NCBI GenBank assembly: GCA_905250125.1
Contig: CAJNOL010000309.1
Span: 100,215-164,214 of the forward strand
DNA length: 64,000 nt
From: Rotaria sordida
Lineage: Eukaryota > Rotifera > Eurotatoria > Philodinida > Philodinidae
Reading direction: 5' to 3'
Every line of letters begins with the position of its first letter. The stretch's first letter is position 1. Position numbers and translations under genes: made by a program. Shown piece after piece: positions 23,501-35,100 of this stretch. The notes beneath the pieces were generated by a model. It saw only the letters and a list, made by a program, of their open reading frames with translations, made no database searches and was not told the origin of the DNA.

Positions 23501-26500
23501 TGCGTATGTCTCACCCATCATCGGGCGGCATTTGCGACAAGTCACTTAAGTCACTAGTTGTTGTTTTATTTTCATTTGTATTTACTAATTTTGGAGTATC
23601 AAGAGTATTTCGACGTAAAGGTTTCAATATATTTTTTTTTATTTTAAAAAAACGAAATGGTGATGATGATATATTAGATGGTAAACTCGTTGGTGTTTCC
23701 CTACTTGTCAAGAGTAAAAATGAAGAAATTCAAAAAAATTGAAAAACAAAAAAATCTTAATTATCTTTGAAAATTTCACTAAAATTTTTCTACTATTATT
23801 TGGTTTTTTTTTTTTTATAATATCAACTTACGGTTCTACACTACTCGTGGTTTCTCCAATTCCTGGAACAGTAATAAGCATATATTTTTGTGTTTGTACT
23901 TGTCTTCTATTGTTACTATTATTTTCAATTTGAGATGTATGTGTCCAATGCCAAATCTTCGGAATACAAAAAAAAAATTTCAGATACATCCTTAAGCAAA
24001 AGTCTTCTTCTCCTCTTTTTTTTTATGTAAATTTTTAATATTTGCTTTCTTTTTATTATTGAACTAAATTATAATAAATATATTTTATTTTATTATGATG
24101 TATAGTCACCATTTGTTTCAATCAAGCATTTTACTTGTTTTTTCATGCCTTTCTAATGTCTTGTTCCAATTTTTTTTTTGATTTATTGCATCCTTCATCA
24201 TCAACCAAAATGTTTTCAATTGGATTTTGATGTGGTAATGAAGAGAGTCAAGGTAGAACCTGAATTCGGTTGTCAATTGCTAGACGAAATCAATGTTTAG
24301 TATCATTATCCTCTTGGAAGATTCAGATGTATGTATGTTCAGGAAATCGACAATGAGCAGTAGGCAGAAAATCGTTTTCATATATACTGCACATAAAAAT
24401 TCCAGTCAAAATGTGTTTAAAAGCAATTGATTATCCGAAACTTTATTTTAGAACACATCTCCAGACGTGTAATTTGAGAGAATATTTGACTACATGAATA
24501 ATTTTAGGGACATCTAACAATTTCCAAAACTTTTCGTCCCAGACGAATCGTTATTCACGATGTTTATTTGTAGATAAGGATTCTTTAAAGATGGACGATA
24601 ACTTCCACCGGTTTCATGTAATTGACGTCTAACAGCACTTGAATCTATATTTACGCCGTTCTTTTTTTTTTAGAATTTTTGCAATATAATTTTTATATAA
24701 CATTTAGTTCACATTTGGCAATATTAAAAATCTGTGTATCTATTTTCTTTGAGGTGACACGTAGTCGGTCAGTTCTTGGTAAATTAGACAGGTATTCATT
24801 GTCTTGCCAGCTGACAAGCCAACGCCGTACGACTTTATGTTCACACCCAATGTACTTCGAAATAGTTTTATTTGATATTTTAGGACTCAGTGGATGTAAC
24901 TTGAGAAACACAACTTCATTGCATTGTGATAGAAAAAGTAGCATGTTTAAAATCTTACAAAAAAAAAACCCATTCTCGACATCGATCCACATAAGACTAG
25001 ATTATCCGAATCAACAAATAAGAATATTAGAAGCAAGAACGACTATCCTCTAGAGCTGTATTTATGATAAAAAGAAAGCAAATATTAAAACTTTAGAAAA
25101 ACAAAAAAGAGAAGAAGAGACTTTTATTCAGGAATGTAAAATAAATAAAAAGTTTTTTTTTTTCTTACCAAATCACCAGAACCATCATTGTCTTTACTAT
25201 ATATTAAACGAACATAAGGACCTTCACTAGAAGAAAAAAACAACAAATCAAAATAGATTTTTTATTGAGAAATTTTTCAACCTTTTTATAGTAGATTCTT
25301 CATCAAATTTCTTTTGATCAACAATCCATTGTTGTTCATTTGCTTCATATAATTCATCTCTCCAATCATCAAAAGTCATATAACTTTTTATATATTCATC
25401 ATTATTCAAATCATAATCTAAATTAAATTAATAAGAATAAATATATAAAATATATAATTAAAAGAAAATTAATTAACCTGTTGTATCATGATCTAGTAAT
25501 GGTGAACTTCCCATTGATGATAATATATAACCACGATTATATTTTGGAGAAAATCTTTTTGTAGAACTTTGTTGTAATGCAGTATATAGATATAATTGTT
25601 CTCTACTTTGAAAACGACTATGAAATTTTAATGCATCAATATACTAAACAATGAAAATGATTTATAAAATTATAAGAATTTAAATAGAACATACTTTTTC
25701 CATTTTTGTTACTGATATTTCTGGTTGTTTAATTGTAGCTGTATTTGATTTTGTAACTGAACATTTGGTAAATGTTATATTTCGAAAATCCTATTAATTA
25801 AAAAATTTAAATAAATAAATAATGAGTAATGTAAAAGTTCTGCATGAATTTTATTTCTTTCTTTGTGATATTTTGTTGCAATGCAATATATGTAGAATTT
25901 ATTTGACTTTCTTCATTATTGACTTGTAATATTTTCTAGCATCACATATTTCTATATATGATAGCGTTCAAGCTTTCGAAGGAATCTTTTCAATTGATCA
26001 GTCGCTTTTTTAACGAAATCTACTGAATGATAGATTGTCGATCATGGTGATTCTGAATATGATCATAAGAAATTCCCTTAGATCTTCATAGAAATGTTTG
26101 TTCGTCTAGAAAATTAGTTTTCAATAAAGACTTAAGAGGACTTCTCATAGTCATATTCGGAATCAGTATGATCGATAAACTATTATTCAGTAGTTTTCGT
26201 TAAGAAAGTGACTAATCAGTAGAAAATGTTCCCTTATTCGATTCATCTAGGCTTATATGGGATCTGACATTGGACGCTAATATATATATATAACTGTTCA
26301 TTACAACAGCAGCTTTTTTGTAGTAGAAAAATAATTTATATAGGGTAGAAGAGACTGAACAACACAAAATCAATTTGATACAAAAATAAAGTTTTGTCTA
26401 AATATCTTCTACTAAAGCTATGTCCAATTTAAAACAATGTTGTTTAGTAGAGGACTGGATAAGGCTGTTTTTTTCATATATAACATATGTGAATTTTTTT

Positions 26501-27479
26501 TTGTGACTTTCAGAAATATAATATTTCATTGCAACACTATGTCAACAGCAAAATTAATGCAGAACTTTTGTCACCCATCAATTTATTACTATACCCGTGT
26601 AATAATTGTAAATGTTCGTGTTTCTGATTGTAGTTGATTTTCATTTAAAAATGATTTAAATCCTATTCGAGAATTGACCGCTTCAAAGATAAAAAAGATA
26701 CAAGAAGTAAAAATTTGAAAATATTTTATAAAAATAATTAGACTAATCGAAATAGAAAAATCTATCATGATGTTCTATAAAACAAAATAACTATAATAAA
26801 TACATACGTGCAACATTTATTTTATAAATTGAAGCTAATGGAATGTCATAATCACCAATATATTTATTTCCAGAGGATATCTAAGAAAAAATAATCGCAT
26901 TTTTATGATATTTGATATTTCGATCAAAAGCAAGAATGTAGTGGCATAACCAGGAGATTGTAGGATCGTAGAGCAATGTCTCACGAGCTTAAGGATAATT
27001 CATGCAATATAGTATCAATGATGATAATTATTACATTTTTTTTGTCTTCCGACGATAGGATGACGCCCGGCTTAGGTCACCGCTGGTTACGTCACTACAA
27101 GAAATATTACATACTGAATTATTTTCGTCAGTTTCGTCATCTGGCGCAAATACAAGTCGAAAATTTGACATATATAAAGTTCCAATTAAACGTTTACATG
27201 CACCTTCTGTATATTCAACATTATATACATACATATTTAATGGAAGTTCTTCTAAACAAAAAGAAATTTTTTTCTCTTTTTTTTTTCGAGAATTATAAAA
27301 TCATGTTAATACAAACCTGGTAATATTTTTCGAACGATTTTTATGAACTAAAATAAATAAACATATTTGTAATTAGATTCAATTATTTTTTTGTTAGATC
27401 TTGTACATACTTCTGGTAAAATACTTTGTAAAACATCGTTTTTTGTTACTAAATCAATATTAGGATCATTAGCAGACAT
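20582..27479 (-). CDS. MTMR10: Myotubularin-related pseudophosphatase (MTMR10/11/12 type)
   Basis: Catalytically dead myotubularins partner with active 3-phosphoinositide phosphatases. Sixteen phase-consistent exons: 27479-27411, 27347-27317, 27251-27115, 26880-26808, 26680-26595, 25790-25695, 25643-25478, 25417-25282, 25226-25169, 23956-23832, 23700-23515, 23344-23187, 23131-23006, 21665-21484, 21403-20696, 20632-20582; 795 residues (human MTMR10 is 777). The PH-GRAM part has VYNVEYTEGACKRLIGTLYM, SNFRLVFAPDD and YDIPLASIYKI. The phosphatase-like part has IWHWTHTS, SCLMSSLVQILLRPKCRTIKG and FLLFLDCVHQLI..PFSFEFTDYLLLEFY. Where active members have HCSDGWDRT it reads VGSDTDNSCLMSSL, with no C-x5-R, as in the MTMR10-12 group. 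Start at MSANDPNID is the first in-frame ATG; an upstream 5' exon is possible, since an AG acceptor lies just before. Six introns are swollen by elements. Confidence 0.85.
21903..22775. mobile_element. Large foldback (long inverted repeat) in an MTMR intron, ~870 bp
   Basis: The outer arms pair, for example GAAACGAGCTGAGACCTAGC (21949-21965 region) with reversed GAAACGGGCTGAGATCTAGC (near 22730). Inner arms pair, for example ATGCATATAGAGAGTTTAAC (22362) with reversed ACGCATATAGAGAATTCAAC (22580), and TTTTTAATATCTAT with reversed TTTTTAATATGTAT. Arms are about 400 bp with ~80% match by eye. The centre is near 22470. It accounts for most of the 1.34-kb intron 21666-23005. No coding sequence. 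Confidence 0.7.
22770..22846 (-). mobile_element. Partial copy of the TGAAACACGAT element family
   Basis: Read on the minus strand: TGAAGCACGATATGAAAGGA, then GTGTTGAAGTATAAGGATAG and GATTGTGACAGGCT. This matches the left part of the short copies at 35.17 and 52.35 kb (…CGATCTAAAAGGA, GTTGAAGTATAGG, GATTGTGACAGAC). It runs directly into the foldback, so the two were inserted together or one into the other. Confidence 0.6.
23985..25138 (-). mobile_element. Tc1/mariner DNA transposon fossil in an MTMR intron
   Basis: TA-flanked ends: left TACATCCTTAAGCAAAAGTC (23985) and right, reversed, TACATTCCTGAATAAAAGTC, both continuing into TCTTCTTC. On the minus strand, 24992-24700 encodes a Tc1-type helix-turn-helix region: SPKISNKTISKYIGCEHKVV, RRWLVSWQDNEYL, LPRTDRLRVTSKK (compare …RPRSGRPRKTT). 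Further frames (24680-24110) give VRRQLHETGGSYRPSLKNP and later transposase-like pieces with several stops. Length 1154 bp, usual for Tc1. It is broken. Excluding it, the host intron is only about 57 bp. Confidence 0.8.
25833..26572. mobile_element. TIR element with nested foldback in an MTMR intron, ~740 bp
   Basis: Outer ends: left GTAAAAGTTCTGCATGAATT (about 25837) and right, reversed, ACAAAAGTTCTGCATTAATT; subterminal TTGCAATG/CATTGCAA also pair. Inside, 25950-26275 is a foldback with ~130-bp arms: TTAACGAAATCTACTGAAT...GATCATGGTGATTCTGAATA pairs with reversed TTAACGAAAACTACTGAAT...GATCATACTGATTCCGAATA. No coding sequence. Host intron 25791-26594 would be about 64 bp without it. Confidence 0.7.
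26938..27100. mobile_element. Small TIR element (~160 bp) in an MTMR intron
   Basis: Left GTAGTGGCATAACCAG (26938) pairs with reversed right end GTAGTGACGTAACCAG (to 27100). No coding sequence. The intron 26881-27114 is 234 bp, about 70 bp without it. Confidence 0.55.
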
Positions 27480-27887
27480 TTGAGATTTTTGTTGTTGATT
27501 AACACTTGATGATAGATTGTCCAAACTATTTCAGCGAAATGACATTTTCTAATTAGTAATTTTCATATTGTTTGATATTAAGTAAAACAAAACAAAACAA
27601 AACTAGACTTGAAGGACTATTATTTGATGAATCATTTCGAATGATATAAATAGTTGATTTTATTAACCAATAGAATTCAAAAGAGAAATTTTTACAGTAT
27701 TATAATAGTATATGTGCCAATAGTTACATTATTTTAAAAGGAAGTTAATATTGACAAAGATAAATAGCACAGTTGTCACGTATCTCGTCTCAATTGAAGA
27801 AAATAATAATTTGAATTTATATTAAATATCTAACGATCGATTATAATTATTGGATATCTAATTAGACTAATTGATAATGGTATTCTA

Positions 27888-28452
27888 TAGGGTGTCCGGA
27901 AAGTCCTTAGAGTTACAAAAATTTGGATATCTCCATTGTGGTTGGACTGAACGAGCTCATTTTTCTAACAAAGATTGAGGCATGTTCGCACTCCAAATTC
28001 ATATGGACAACGGTATTGAGAATCTTTGTTAAGTATCACTATTGATCTCAACAAGAAAGTTTTACTGTTTCACAGTTAGGAAAACAAACATTACACAGGA
28101 TAGGGCAAAAGACACTTTATTGAAAAGACAATTGACTCTCTTCATTATAGCTTGAGCGAACCAACTGATATCTTTACCCAGGATAGAGGCATATCCACAC
28201 TCCAAATCCATACTGACAAAGTTAGTGAGAACCTTTGTTAAGTATATGGTTTTTCTTCCTCTCTGTGGAACAGTAAAATTTTCTTGTTAAGGTCAATAGT
28301 GATACTTAACAAAGATTCTCAATACTCTTGTCCATATGGATTTGGAGTATGAACGTGCCTCAATCTTTGTTAAAAAAATGAGCTCGTTTGGTTGAGCCGT
28401 AAAGGAGATATGAAAATTTTCCTAACTCTAAGGACTTTCCGGACATCCTATA
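27888..28452. mobile_element. Tc1/mariner-type MITE with ~190-bp inverted arms, ~560 bp
   Basis: TA-flanked ends: TATAGGGTGTCCGGAAAGTC at the left; GACTTTCCGGACATCCTATA at the right. Pairing continues through GGATATCTCC/GGAGATAT, GAGCTCATTTTT, AACAAAGATTGAGGCA and TTGTTAAGTATCACTATTGA to AAGAAAGTTTTACTGTT. Between the arms (28165-28240) a third, diverged copy of the arm motif occurs in direct orientation (GATAGAGGCATATCCACACTCC ... CCTTTGTTAAGTAT). No transposase. Confidence 0.75.
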
Positions 28453-28458
28453 GTGAAT

Positions 28459-28752
28459 GTATTAGGTTCAAGTTACCCGAAAGGATATCCTGCTACCAGT
28501 ATGTAACAGAAATTCTTGGGTTTTTTAGCACTTTACTTCAAAACGTTTCTAAGTATTCGATAGACTAACGTCCTGGAAAATTTTTTCCACTGATGCTATA
28601 GAACCTGGACGAGTACCTTAGTCTGTACCCATGTACTGAGATAATTCGTAGTAGGGCACTCAGTCAAGATTCTGTTATATATTGGAAGCAGAGTGCTTTT
28701 TCGGTATCCTGCTGAAAATTGTCCTGGTACACGGGTATCTTGAACTCAATAC
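28459..28752. mobile_element. TIR element (~294 bp) adjoining the previous one
   Basis: Left GTATTAGGTTCAAGTTACCC and right, reversed, GTATTGAGTTCAAGATACCC; both sides also carry a CAGCAGGATA/TATCCTGCT pair. A related fragment occurs near 4640-4700 (CCTGCTGAAA … GAGTATCTTGAT). No coding sequence. Confidence 0.6.
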
Positions 28753-29185
28753 ATTTATTAGAGATAACTATTTTGTATTAATATTACTTGAGAACATCAA
28801 CTTGTTCGTTTATACAAAACTGTATGATTATCTTCATTTATAAAAAAAAGTCGAAATCAACGCATCAGCTAACTAAAAGAAAAAAAAACTCATGATCAGT
28901 ATTCTGAAGAGATGTACTATTCATTACTCTTTCTCTTGTAATAGTTCGCTCTCAAAAAATACCATGAACCAATCTTGTTATCATTTCATATTGAGAATAT
29001 TTGTAAAGTGATCGTTGACACATGCATTGGTTATGCTCTATATGATACTTTTAACAAAATGGATTTACATTTTGAAATATCGTTACATTTCCAAAAACTA
29101 TTTGAAAACAATAAAATAAAAACTACAGTGAGAGGATCATAACGCATTCTTGAGTACTACTCTACCATTGAATCAATCGACAAAT
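28753..29185. other. Spacer, no gene seen
   Basis: AT-rich; no recognisable feature. Confidence 0.35.
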
Positions 29186-29340
29186 TAGAGATGCACTAGT
29201 ACCAATATTATACTGGTTTACTGAGCTCGAATAACATTCGGAACAACCAGTAGTACTTTTTATTGACGGGATCTAATGTAATCCAATTATTATAATTAAT
29301 GGTCGTTTCTGATGCTTTACTGGTATTGCTGCATCCCTAC
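29186..29340. mobile_element. Small TIR element (~155 bp) with hAT-like ends
   Basis: Left TTAGAGATGCACTAGTACCA and right, reversed, GTAGGGATGCAGCAATACCA. The (A/G)GRGATGCA end resembles hAT termini and the 17.2-kb element. Confidence 0.5.
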
Positions 29341-32164
29341 AAAATGTATTGTGATGTATTTGTGAAGATATTATTCAATAGTAACTGAAGTCATGACTAT
29401 TGAAAATTATTCCATTGGTATCGTTTATAATGTAATTAATAAAAGTTTAATTGTAACTTTTGTTCATAATGAAATGTTTATGTGAATGATAAATTTCTGA
29501 TTTTCAAGAGATTTACAACATTTATAAATTTGTAAGAATTATTTTAGACTCAAGCTTCGTTCTCCTTGCTTCTTATCAAAAACAACGAAATTTTTTTTTT
29601 GAACTTTCACAGCAAATTAAATGAATGTTCTTTATTAGAAGTATTATTTGGTATGTTTTGATGATGGAAGAAATAAGAGCATTCAATTGAAACAATCACT
29701 GACAAAATGATCTATAGAAATCAATGAAGAAAATGTCCCACGTTAGTTTCTGAGCTTTCGACTTCATCTTTTGACTATAAATAGATCGAACAAATATTAG
29801 GGTTTTTGAAATATACAACAATTTTTAATCTATAATTCAATGGAATGATTAAATTTCAAAGGTGTAACAGTGAACAATGTATAGTCTTTTGATCTCGAAC
29901 TTAGGTTGGACTTTCGATTTTTTTTCTTCAGTTTTGATATTTTTTGCGCTTTTGTATTTTTTTATGTAATAAAAGATACCTATTATATATTATGGCTATA
30001 GTCATATAGAGGCCAAGATCCATTGCACTTAACTCTATTTTAAAAAGCAACAGTTATTAATAAATAGAAAAGCTGACTCATTTTATGCAATCTCGACACT
30101 TGTCTTATCTTGATCTTTTTATCGCATTATTGCGTATTTCTTATATGTTTCTGGTTTGTATATTCACTAGCGATGGTGTTAAGATGACCAGAAACAGCAG
30201 CATATTTACTCAAAGATGTTGAGACACCATACTAACGATTAAATCTTTGTCACAAGAATCTATACATCATATTAGAAATGCAAAGAATTACGGAGAAGTC
30301 GATAAAAAAAAATGAAGATGTTGATATTAATATAGAAGCAGACCGTAACATTGAACAAGTTTCATTAAAAACAAATATCGGGAATATCATTTCTGGACGT
30401 AGTTATTAGAGTACTTGATAGATATTAACAATATTAATTCTGTGTATGAATCCTTTGTCATGTATATGAAATATATACATGTAAAAAACTTATATTCACA
30501 TTATTTTTTACACACATATTTTCTTTCAACTTTTGTATAAATCCAGTTCGATGATCTATTTTTAATATTGTATCATTATGGAATCTGTAGTGTCTTCTAG
30601 CAAATATATCAGAAAGATGGTCAAATAATAAAAATTTGTTTCAGAAAAAATGATTATACAAACCATTTCTCGATCTAAATTGGAGACTAAAGGACTTTAA
30701 TCCCTAGCAATCTTTTTAATGTATCAAAAAATCCCGAACTCAACTTAATAGTCAATATAAAAATCATGTAAAACTTTACACCTTCCGACAATACAGACAT
30801 CAAAACAAACCAAACTCTGATAACATTGACAATTTTCAGGATGATTTTCTCTATATCTATTTGTATATTATTTGTATAGAATGAGATTTGGCAAAGAGAA
30901 ATGAAGTCATATGAAAATAAACAATTGATATTAACTTTATTAACATTTTTCATAGTTTTATGTCAATTAAGATTGTGCTGACAAATTTTTCAGCAAAAAA
31001 AATATTAGTCGAGCTGTCGAAAACCGAATATAAACTGTCTTAATATATGGATATTAAATGTACTAAAATCACCTAAATAGCAATAAATAGAATGAAATAG
31101 ACTTAAAAAATTTTGAGAACAAATTTCACGAATTTAATAACAGTTTAATGAGAAACAGTAGATTTTTCTGATAATTTTACTATAACAACTGTTAATAATC
31201 GTCTCTTAATTAATTAAGAATTGGCTTTTTTTTCTTCTTCAAATTATCTTTTATCAATGGAATAATCATTCCAATGTGCTACAATGTTATAAGTATTTTA
31301 GATAATATTATTCTTAATGTCATATGTATTCGTAAAAGTCGTATGGTCTTTTTCAAATATCTCAAGTTTGCTATTTGTTTTTTTTTCTTTATAAAACGAT
31401 TCGAACATCAGAAATTTATAACAATCAACAGATAATTCATAAATAATCAATTTTATAGTACCATAGATCCTTTCGACATTTTATTTTTCACAAATAACAA
31501 CGAGAATCAACATCACTATATTAGTACAAAGTTCAGAACATATTCTGTGCAACAAATTCCCACTCTTAACAGCTTACAATGTAAATTTTCAAGATGACCT
31601 TAAAGGGTTGAAAACGTTCTTTCAAGAAGTATATTCTAGAAATCTATTTCTTCTTTTTTTATACCATATAATTATCACGTTGTTTGCTTTCGACCATATT
31701 TGTCTATCTTTTACAAGATAGAAGATTACCACTTTATTTCTCTATATGCAATATTTACCTGATATATCTTTGTTAGACTAAGATTTTTTTTCTATGTTTG
31801 TTAATAATAGATCTTATGTTTTTGTAGAGATGTATCAGTCATCTCATACTTATAGTTATGTAAAAAAAATTATCTTGATAAAAATGGTGCTTCTATTTTT
31901 CTGCCCTTGTACTGCTTTGAAACCTATTTCTCTCTCCCTTTAACAAAGAAGAGAGAGAGAGAGAGAGAGTTATCGCCTCTATCTACTACTGAAAAAGTGA
32001 CAAATAAAAGAGATAAGATACTTTCTTTTTTTAGAGCATATGTAAACTATTCAAAATGAAGATAGATGTATAGAGAGTTAAAAGTAAAAATCTAAGTGCA
32101 TGTTATTTTCTGTTTTAGAACTATATAATTTTGTATGCGAGATTTTGTTTAATAAACAAGGTTC
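29341..32164. other. Long gene-free spacer upstream of the giant MAM gene
   Basis: About 2.8 kb without a supportable gene, RNA or paired-end repeat. The minus-strand frame 30687-30953 is hydrophobic but has no recognisable domain or splice partners. A (GA)n run lies at 31951-31969. The last few hundred bases presumably hold the giant gene's promoter; no motif is named. Confidence 0.4.
31951..31969. repeat. (GA)n microsatellite upstream of the giant gene
   Basis: Uninterrupted GA run in the region 200 bp before the giant gene's start codon. Confidence 0.9.
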
Positions 32165-35100
32165 ATGGACCGTTTTGTGTTCTTGCTCCTTATTCTATAC
32201 CTTATTGGTATTGCGGGTAAGTTTAATCAGAAAAAAGAAATGATTTTCTCAAAAATCTATTATTGAATTTTATTTTTGTTTATTACAGCTCAAACAAATA
32301 TTCCCAATGAAGGTCAGTAATATAATATTATTTTTTTTTTAGAAAATACAAAAATAATTTTCTTATATAGATCCAGGTTGGAGAAATGACCCAAGTAATA
32401 AACAGAATTTAGAATGGCATGAATCCCCCTCTACAACAACGAGTAATTATTTTAAATATCATTCGATTATTATGATTTATTTTTGTTTTTATAGACAAAA
32501 GATCATTTGTTCTGAAAGATTCAAATGATAAAGAAAATCTACAATCATCCAAAAGAAACAGTGCTCGTCTATTAGGCACTACACATTTATCTTCACAAGA
32601 TTCACCATCTTGTCTCACTTTTGATTATCAAATAACGGATGATAAATCAAATAAATTGTCTGTTTTTGTTCATAATCGAACTATTTGGCGTAATCGATTA
32701 CGTTCAGAACAAAGGTTTGAAAAGAATTCTTTTTTTATTTTTTGATTTATTTAAAAAGAAAATTTTAATATGTATCTAGTGATATTCATATTCAATTGAA
32801 TATTTCATCAATATCCACTAGTTCATTACGAATGGCAACTCTTATTGCATTCGATGGACAAGTAACAAACAATGGACAAATTCAATTGAAAAATATTTTA
32901 ATTACGCATCAAGCATGTCCTTCTTCGAGTAAGATTTATTATATTCTATATGTATATACACATAGTTTTATCATATTTATTTGTTTTAGTATTAAAAAAA
33001 TCAAGTACTAAACGTTTAACTCCAAGTAAATATGTTTTATCTATTTAAATAGAATCGAATTTAATTTCTTTTTCCTTTTTAAGATATTAAATCTTCAAAT
33101 TCTCGAATAATTCCATCAATTACAACAAGAGCTGTTGCTGGTTATGATTGTACATTTCAACAAGATATGTGTGGATGGACTCAAGGTCAAAATACTACTC
33201 TTTCTTGGTTTCGTGAACAAGCTAGTTCGAATGATCTTGCTGGTATTCTTGGTCCATTAACTGATCATACATATGGAAATTCAACTGGTTATTATGTTAC
33301 AACAAGATTACCGATTCCTGTAATTACGTTTTCAGATATTGATATATCAGCTTTAGTTAGTCCACTTTTACCAAATAATGTACCAGGTCCAATGTGTGCT
33401 GAATGGTGGTATATGATGCATGGTACAGATGATACTGAATTGAATGTTTATTTGATTCCTAATGAAAATTTTACTTCAACAACATCTATTTGGAGACGAT
33501 CAGGTGATCAAGGACGTCATTGGCAACATGGTCAATTACAAATTGAACCAGGAGATGGTATCACACGTGTTGTTTATGAAGTTGTTGCTATGTGGAGTAT
33601 TCGATCAGAAGTTTCACTAGATGATGTTACACTTCTTGATGGTGCTTGTATTAAACCAGATTTTCATTCAATAAGTTGTACATTTGAAGAAGAACATATC
33701 TGTGGATATTCATCTGATCCAACTGGACAATTAGCATGGACTAGAGGACAAGGATCAACACCATCTGTATCTACTGGTGCTATTGAAGGTAGAAATTAAT
33801 TCTTTTTTTCCTCTATTTTATTAGAACTTTTTAAATATTTTAGATCATACACTTGGTACAGCACAAGGTCATTTTATGTTTATTGGTATGTACAAAATTT
33901 TTTGATTATTGTTCAAAATAATAAATGTTTTATTTTTTTCTAGAATCATCGTTGCCACAAAGACCTGGTAATAAAGCACGATTAATATCAACTGTTGAAC
34001 AACCACAATATGGTCGTTGTTTACAATTTTGGTATCATATGTACGGTAGAAATATTGGTCAATTAAATGTTTATGTCAGTATGAATACATCCAACAATGA
34101 TACACGCACACTTGTTTGGTCACGTGGTGCTAATGTTGGTGATGTATGGCGTAAAGCACATATTTCAACTGAATATACAGTACCATTTAGTGTTATATTT
34201 GAAGGTGTTATTGGTAATGGCATTGAAGTAAGTTCAAAATATTGAAATTTATGTTTATCCTTTTGTTTTTAATGAAATCTTTTTTAATTTTTAGGGTGAT
34301 ATTTCTATTGATGATATCGAACGTTTAGCTGTATCGTGTAAAGAACCAAATAATTGTGATTTTGAAGGTGATACTTTTTGTGGATGGGAAAATGTTAAAA
34401 GAACTGATCAATTTGATTGGGAAATAACAAGTGGTCCATCATCAAATACATTTCTTAGTGGTAAAAAAATAACAGATTGAAACTAAACATAATCTAAAAC
34501 TTTTATTTTGCTATTTTTTTTATTATAGGTCCATTATCTGATCATACACTTGGAACAGACGATGGTTCATATGGATTTATTGATACAAATAAACAGCGAA
34601 AACTTAATGATACAGCTGTACTTATTTCACATTCAATGACAGATACTGGTTCAAATGGAATGTGTTTTGAATTTTTCTATCACATGTAAATATCCAAAGA
34701 AATTAATATGATTTTTATACTAGCAAAAAGAAAATTGTACGCATTTGAGTTTGAATAAATTTCTTTTTTTTGTTTAGCATCGGATTTTATATTTTAATAG
34801 AACACAAAAAAAAAACTTGATTTAAAATTTTTATTTTTAGGTTTGGTGATGGTATTGGTACATTAACAGTTTATTTACAAAAAGAAGGCTTTCAACCAAT
34901 ACCAATGTGGTCATTATCTGGTCTCCAAGATGATGATTGGTTTCAAGGAAAAGTTGGTTTTATTGTAAATTCTGATCATTCAATATTAATCGAAGGCAAA
35001 ATAACTCAAAATGATGAAGGTGATATCGCTATTGATGATTTGTCAATAACAAATGGATATTGTCCATTATTTCCGTCATATGCTACACCAGCTGACAGCT

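Noticed and set aside
23345-23514. Minus-strand frame with a membrane-helix-like stretch (CVVIVIVIGVGMLF) in an MTMR intron
   Set aside because: It lies between two well-supported exons, out of frame with them, and inclusion would add a stop. Probably intron sequence that reads hydrophobic because it is T-rich on that strand.
24679-25053. Plus-strand 124-residue frame
   Set aside because: Antisense of the Tc1 transposase remnant.
30687-30953. Minus-strand hydrophobic frame, 88 codons
   Set aside because: Composition-driven in AT-rich spacer; no family motif, no splice partners, no neighbouring exons.
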